A stretch of DNA of 17,012 nucleotides. Source: Flavobacteriales bacterium UBA958. Its GTDB lineage: Bacteria > Bacteroidota > Bacteroidia > Flavobacteriales_D > Crocinitomicaceae. Shown piece by piece: positions 13,681-17,012 of the stretch. The DNA is taken from NCBI GenBank assembly GCA_002293045.1, contig DBCM01000034.1:1-17012 (forward strand), given 5' to 3'. The notes under the pieces were generated by a model that saw only the letters and a list, made by a program, of their open reading frames with translations, was not told where the DNA came from and did not search any database. Each line of letters begins with the position of its first letter. Position 1 is the stretch's first letter. Made by a program: the position numbers and the translations under genes.

Positions 13681-16248
13681 ATGAAACTACCTTTATTTTC
13701 AGCATTCATACTTTTTGCAACCGTTTTCTTCGCCCAATCGCCACCCGAGGCGATCAATTATCAGATGGTGGTGCGAAGCAATACCAATCAATTGATTACC
13801 AACCAAAATATTGCGGTTAAAGCCATGATTCGTTCGGGAAGCCCGGTTGGAACAGTGGTGTATTCCGAGAGACATCAGGTGCAAACCAATGTTCAAGGAT
13901 TGGTGAATTTCGCCATTGGCCAAGGAACCACCTTATCCGGAGTATTTTCGACTATTCCGTGGGGTGCGAATACCACTTATTGGTTGGATGTGGCGGTTGA
14001 TTTCAGTGCAGGAACCAATTACATCAATTACGGAACGCAACAATTAATTAGCGTGCCCTACGCGCTGCATGCTAAAACTGCTGGTGCTATTCTATCCAAA
14101 TGGATGCATGGAAATGGAGTACCAACCGCAAACCAAGGAATACAGGGAGATTATTATTTAGATGTATTAACAGGCAATGTGTACAATAAGCTTCCTAACG
14201 GAACATGGGTATTGGTAGCCAACATCACCGGACCCCAAGGTGTGGCTGGCGCATTAGGTGCACAGGGTGTTGCAGGTGCTAATGGGTTAAATGCCCTTAC
14301 TAAAACCACCGTTGAACCTGCTGGAGCAAACTGCGCCACAGGCGGTGTAAAATTGGAATTTGGACCGGATGCAAATGGTAATGGGATCTTAGATGCGGGA
14401 GAAATTGTTCTGGCGCTAACAAAATACGTTTGTAATGGAGCTGTGGGTCCGCAAGGACCGATTGGGTTACCGGGTATCCAAGGACCCGTAGGAGTTGCAG
14501 GGCCGACAGGACCTGCCGGAGTAGCTGGACCTCAGGGCCCGGCAGGACCCTCAGGAGCATTGAACGCATGGAGCCTAACAGGCAATGCTGGAACCAACCC
14601 GGCAACGAATTTTATTGGAACTACGGATGCGCAGGATTGGGTGATGCGAACGAACAACATAGAACGGGCTAGGATAATGAGTAACGGGAATATGGGGATT
14701 GGAATAAATTCACCTGCGACTAAACTGCAAGTAGCCGGAGATATTTATGCTTTTGAAGGGTCTTATTTATTATTTGGATCACCAAGTTTGACAAATTACT
14801 CTAACACCGCAGGACCAGGTTTATTGTATGCTTCCCGGGCAGTAGGAGTCAATTATCCATTCACTACAACGGGTAATGTTATCTTACAAAGCACTACTGC
14901 TCTTAATAGAGATATCCTCTTTGTAACTGGTACAGCGCCAAAAGAAAGAATGGTTGTAAAAGCTAATGGCGATGTTGGAATTAATACTCCTCTTCCATCA
15001 GGGCGTTTTCATGTTAATAACGATGTAACGGGAGCTGACAGTTCGTTTGTTGTGACAAATGCGGGAAGAGTGGGAATTAATACCTCCAATCCGACAGCTG
15101 GCGGCATAACTATAAAGCACCGAAGTCATATTATTGAACCATTTTTTAATGTGGTAGATTCTAATAATGTTGAACGATTTAGAATGGATATTGAAGGGAC
15201 AGCTGCAACTGCTTTTACTAATTTCAAATTTGACGTTTTTCCTACTCAAAATAATCAGCAAGTGGAAATACGATTTTTGCGCAGTACAAATACGACGGGC
15301 CCAAAAAGAATTAAATTCTTTAGAGGAAATAACTCTCAAAATGTATCCGCTGAAATTGGTGTAGATGGTTTAAATAGCTTTTTTCAAAATCACGGTGGTA
15401 GTTTTGGTATCGGTACTTCAAACCCACTCGGAAAATTTCACGTAAATAACGATGTTACGGGTGCGGATAGTTCATTTGTGGTTACTTCCGGGGGCAATGT
15501 AGGTGTGGGGACAGCAACACCAATATCACAGTTTATGGTTCATAATCAAACGTATGGATTATCAATGAATTATGAAGGTCTAATTGGGGGTGTATCCAAT
15601 CTTAGTATAAATAATTTAAACGGGGATAATAATGATAACCATCCAAAGCTTACCTTGCAGGGTTTTGCAGGTAATTTAACATTTGAAAATCATTATGATG
15701 GAAATCAACCAATTAACCGCTACACATGTATCAGAAATACAACCGCATACAAGTTTCATTACATAAATAATTCAGGTCAATATTCAATGACTATAGATGC
15801 ATTAGGAAACATGGGATTGTCAACACCATCTCCGACTTCGCTATTAAGCGTCAACGGCACAGCAGATAAAGTGGGTGGAGGCACATGGGCTACCTTTTCT
15901 GATGAACGCGTTAAAAGCGATATTAACCCATTTAACGACGGATTAGACATATTAATGAAATTAAAACCGGTAACCTTTAAATACAATGAGAAATCCGGGT
16001 ATTCTGATCTTAATAAAATATTTGTTGGTTTTATAGCCCAGGATGTGGAAAAAGTAGCTCCATACATGGTGAGTACGTACGATGACACCGAAGGGCCCAG
16101 CGGTTTAAAAGATAAACGACAATTCGACGAAAGTGCACTTTCAAAAATTATGTTGAACGCCATCCAAGAGCAGCAACGGATGATTGAGGAGCAAAATCAA
16201 AGAATTCAAGAGTTATTGAAACGAATTGAAGTATTAGAGAAAAAATAA
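13681..16248 (+). CDS. Collagen-like tail-fibre protein with peptidase S74 (intramolecular chaperone) domain
   Basis: 855 residues. Signal peptide ~1-19 (FSAFILFATVFFAQS). Residues ~24-135 are the N-terminal domain common in Bacteroidota fibre proteins (EAINYQMVVRS ... QLISVPYALHAKTAG). A short Gly-X-Y run at 184-201, a DANGNGILDAGE-containing module at ~208-254, and 13 further Gly-X-Y triplets at 256-294 suggest a trimeric shaft. A long fibre body of GNMGIGINSPATKLQV-type repeats follows. The C-terminal S74 domain starts at FSDERVKSDI (Ser740, Lys745); a coiled coil at ~822-855 (LNAIQEQQRMIEEQNQRIQELL) ends it. In phage endosialidases this domain folds the trimer and then cuts itself off. 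There is no T9SS C-terminal signal, so the export route is unclear. The middle is more AT-rich than the ends. A bacterial surface fibre is more likely than a prophage gene, as no phage genes adjoin it. Confidence 0.88.
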   Translation: MKLPLFSAFILFATVFFAQSPPEAINYQMVVRSNTNQLITNQNIAVKAMIRSGSPVGTVVYSERHQVQTNVQGLVNFAIGQGTTLSGVFSTIPWGANTTYWLDVAVDFSAGTNYINYGTQQLISVPYALHAKTAGAILSKWMHGNGVPTANQGIQGDYYLDVLTGNVYNKLPNGTWVLVANITGPQGVAGALGAQGVAGANGLNALTKTTVEPAGANCATGGVKLEFGPDANGNGILDAGEIVLALTKYVCNGAVGPQGPIGLPGIQGPVGVAGPTGPAGVAGPQGPAGPSGALNAWSLTGNAGTNPATNFIGTTDAQDWVMRTNNIERARIMSNGNMGIGINSPATKLQVAGDIYAFEGSYLLFGSPSLTNYSNTAGPGLLYASRAVGVNYPFTTTGNVILQSTTALNRDILFVTGTAPKERMVVKANGDVGINTPLPSGRFHVNNDVTGADSSFVVTNAGRVGINTSNPTAGGITIKHRSHIIEPFFNVVDSNNVERFRMDIEGTAATAFTNFKFDVFPTQNNQQVEIRFLRSTNTTGPKRIKFFRGNNSQNVSAEIGVDGLNSFFQNHGGSFGIGTSNPLGKFHVNNDVTGADSSFVVTSGGNVGVGTATPISQFMVHNQTYGLSMNYEGLIGGVSNLSINNLNGDNNDNHPKLTLQGFAGNLTFENHYDGNQPINRYTCIRNTTAYKFHYINNSGQYSMTIDALGNMGLSTPSPTSLLSVNGTADKVGGGTWATFSDERVKSDINPFNDGLDILMKLKPVTFKYNEKSGYSDLNKIFVGFIAQDVEKVAPYMVSTYDDTEGPSGLKDKRQFDESALSKIMLNAIQEQQRMIEEQNQRIQELLKRIEVLEKK
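15007..15486 (+). repeat. Pair of duplicated fibre modules within the S74 gene
   Basis: Codons 443-459 (15007-15057) and 586-602 (15436-15486) encode the same 17 residues, FHVNNDVTGADSSFVVT, and both are followed by a GxVG(I/V)xTxxP turn. About 10 of the 17 codons differ only by synonymous changes, so this is an old duplication kept by selection on the protein. Confidence 0.85.
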
Positions 16249-16271
16249 AGTAAGGATTATTCTGAACTCAT

Positions 16272-16296
16272 AATAACGCTATCTCGATTTGTTATT
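16272..16296 (+). terminator. Weak hairpin after the surface-protein cluster
   Basis: AATAAC (16272-16277) pairs with GTTATT (16291-16296) around a 13-nt loop, 24 bp after the S74 stop codon. The stem is short, AT-only except one pair, and no T-run follows directly, so termination here is doubtful. Nothing else is seen in 16249-16320. Confidence 0.2.
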
Positions 16297-16320
16297 GAAT
16301 GACGGAATTTTAACCCAACC

Positions 16321-16773
16321 CTAATCCCAAACAAACCGCTCATCGTAGGGTACTTCGTATTTTTCTAGGAAATTTTTGTATTCGGTTTTGAATGCTTTTT
16401 TTCGGTGGTGTTCTTTTTGGTTGGCGATATACTGGATAACCCGTTCTACCTGGCCAGGATTCACGGAAAACGCGCCGTAGCCGTTTTGCCATGAGAAATT
16501 GGCATAGGCCGCACCTTTGGTTTTCATCCATTTGGAAGAATGAGATTTAAGTTCTTCCAGCAATTTCATTAAGGGTACCTTTTTGGACAGCATGCACAGG
16601 ATATGAATGTGGTCGGTGTACCCTCCAACTTTGATCACGTGGCACTCAAGGTTATTGCAGATGCCGCCGAGATAGCTGTATAATTCCTCTTCTATTGATT
16701 CTTGTATTAGAGGTTTCCGATACTTCGTACTGAACACGATGTGCAGGTAATTTTTTACGAGTGATTGTACCAT
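16321..16773 (-). CDS. IS200/IS605-type Y1 transposase (REP-associated tyrosine transposase-like)
   Basis: 150 residues, the full length of single-domain Y1 (HUH) transposases. The HUH metal-binding motif is DHIHIL (His55, His57), and the nucleophile is probably Tyr115 in VIQYIANQKEHHRKK. FSWQNGYGAFSV is a family hallmark of the Bacteroidota branch. These enzymes cut and rejoin single-stranded DNA at hairpins. No TnpB or accessory gene adjoins it. The frame is intact, with no frameshift or missing active-site residue, so it may be active. The start is the ATG at 16773, 15 bp from the nearest REP-like palindrome. Several palindromes lie on the upstream side, but none on the 3' side within the window, which fits a host-domesticated RAYT better than a complete IS with two ends. 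Confidence 0.93.
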   Translation of the reverse strand: MVQSLVKNYLHIVFSTKYRKPLIQESIEEELYSYLGGICNNLECHVIKVGGYTDHIHILCMLSKKVPLMKLLEELKSHSSKWMKTKGAAYANFSWQNGYGAFSVNPGQVERVIQYIANQKEHHRKKAFKTEYKNFLEKYEVPYDERFVWD

Positions 16774-16788
16774 TTTATTTAGGTATTA

Positions 16789-16806
16789 CGCCCCTTCAGG
16801 GCTAAC
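16789..16806 (-). repeat. REP-like palindrome, copy 1
   Basis: Plus strand CGCCCCTTCAGGGCTAAC. On the minus strand it reads GTTAGCCCTGAAGGGGCG and continues TAATACC, matching the extended 24-bp unit seen at 16944 onward. The GCCC/GGGC arms form a small hairpin. It is 15 bp upstream of the transposase start. Confidence 0.9.
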
Positions 16807-16819
16807 ATTAGATGATTCG

Positions 16820-16854
16820 TATTTAACCGATGGCTAAACGCCATCGGTTAAATA
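16820..16854. repeat. Perfect hairpin, 15-bp arms and 5-nt loop
   Basis: TATTTAACCGATGGC (16820-16834), loop TAAAC, then GCCATCGGTTAAATA (16840-16854), fully complementary. It lies between REP-like copies 1 and 2. It could be a transposase recognition hairpin or a bidirectional terminator. Confidence 0.9.
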
Positions 16855-16857
16855 GCT

Positions 16858-16875
16858 CGCCCCTTCAGGGCTAAC
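16858..16875 (-). repeat. REP-like palindrome, copy 2
   Basis: Identical to copy 1 over all 18 bases and in the same orientation. A degenerate relative, CGCCCCGAAGGAGGGG, occurs at 16920-16935; the AT-rich stretch between (16876-16919) shows nothing else. Confidence 0.9.
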
Positions 16876-16941
16876 CTAAAACGCCAACAAATAATAATTA
16901 GTATAAATAATTTCAACCTCGCCCCGAAGGAGGGGAAATAT

Positions 16942-17007
16942 GTTAGCCCTGAAGGGGCGAAATACCCTAGCCCTGAAGGGGCGCAATTCCCTAGCCCTGA
17001 AAGGGCG
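16942..17007 (+). repeat. Three direct REP-like units, 24-bp period
   Basis: TAGCCCTGAAGGGGCG starts at 16944 and 16968, and TAGCCCTGAAAGGGCG at 16992, each followed by an NAATNCCC-type linker (the last is cut by the window end). The first copy extended by GT (16942-16959) is the exact reverse complement of copies 1 and 2. The array probably continues beyond 17012. Confidence 0.92.
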
Positions 17008-17012
17008 CAATA

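Noticed and set aside
13681..16248. Prophage tail-fibre gene
   Set aside because: No capsid, tail, lysis or integrase genes adjoin it; it has a signal peptide and the N-terminal domain typical of Bacteroidota surface fibres.
16789..17012. CRISPR-like repeat array
   Set aside because: Linkers between the direct copies are only about 8 bp and nearly the same, copies occur in both orientations, and no cas genes are near.

Overview
The window carries a stretch of a Bacteroidota chromosome, most likely from the Flavobacteriia (perhaps a Crocinitomicaceae/Fluviicola-like organism; this rank is inference). The reasons are: type IX secretion system (T9SS) sorting domains of both type A and type B, a PorP/SprF-family outer-membrane protein, TAnnTTTG-type -7 promoter elements placed a few bases before start codons, no consistent Shine-Dalgarno sequences, and an IS200-like transposase with TAGCCCTGAAGGGGCG repeats.

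Left part (1-7553) is mostly ordinary chromosome. It holds the 3' part of a PcrA/UvrD helicase gene with a small Smr-domain gene 2 nt behind it. Facing them is a two-gene minus-strand unit: a two-cluster ferredoxin followed, with overlap, by a large membrane-anchored protein with a lipase-like C-terminal domain of unknown role. Divergent from the ferredoxin is a LuxC-family acyl-CoA reductase gene, then methionine aminopeptidase (map) and a small multi-pass membrane protein coupled to it by a TAATG stop/start overlap.

Middle part (7550-9520) is accessory in character. An AAA ATPase with a DUF4143 C-terminal domain is read leftwards. Directly upstream of its promoter lies a 161-bp array of seven 23-bp tandem repeats, then a 93-bp imperfect inverted repeat, a short tRNA-3'-end-like fragment, and a small helix-turn-helix gene whose AT-rich upstream region is shared with the next cluster.

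Right part (9521-16248) is a four-gene, same-strand, tightly spaced cluster for cell-surface proteins: a LamG/Ig-like protein with a type B (gliding-motility, CHU_C) C-terminal signal; a PorP/SprF-like protein extended by five thrombospondin type 3 calcium repeats and an OmpA peptidoglycan-binding domain; a small type A T9SS cargo; and an 855-residue collagen-like, tail-fibre-like protein ending in a peptidase S74 self-cleaving chaperone domain. By analogy with SprB/SprF, the second protein is a plausible partner for export or anchoring of the first. The last two may be structural or adhesive surface components.

Right edge (16249-17012): an IS200/REP-associated tyrosine transposase gene beside REP-like palindromes in both orientations, plus a perfect 15-bp-arm hairpin. 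The array runs on past the end of the window.
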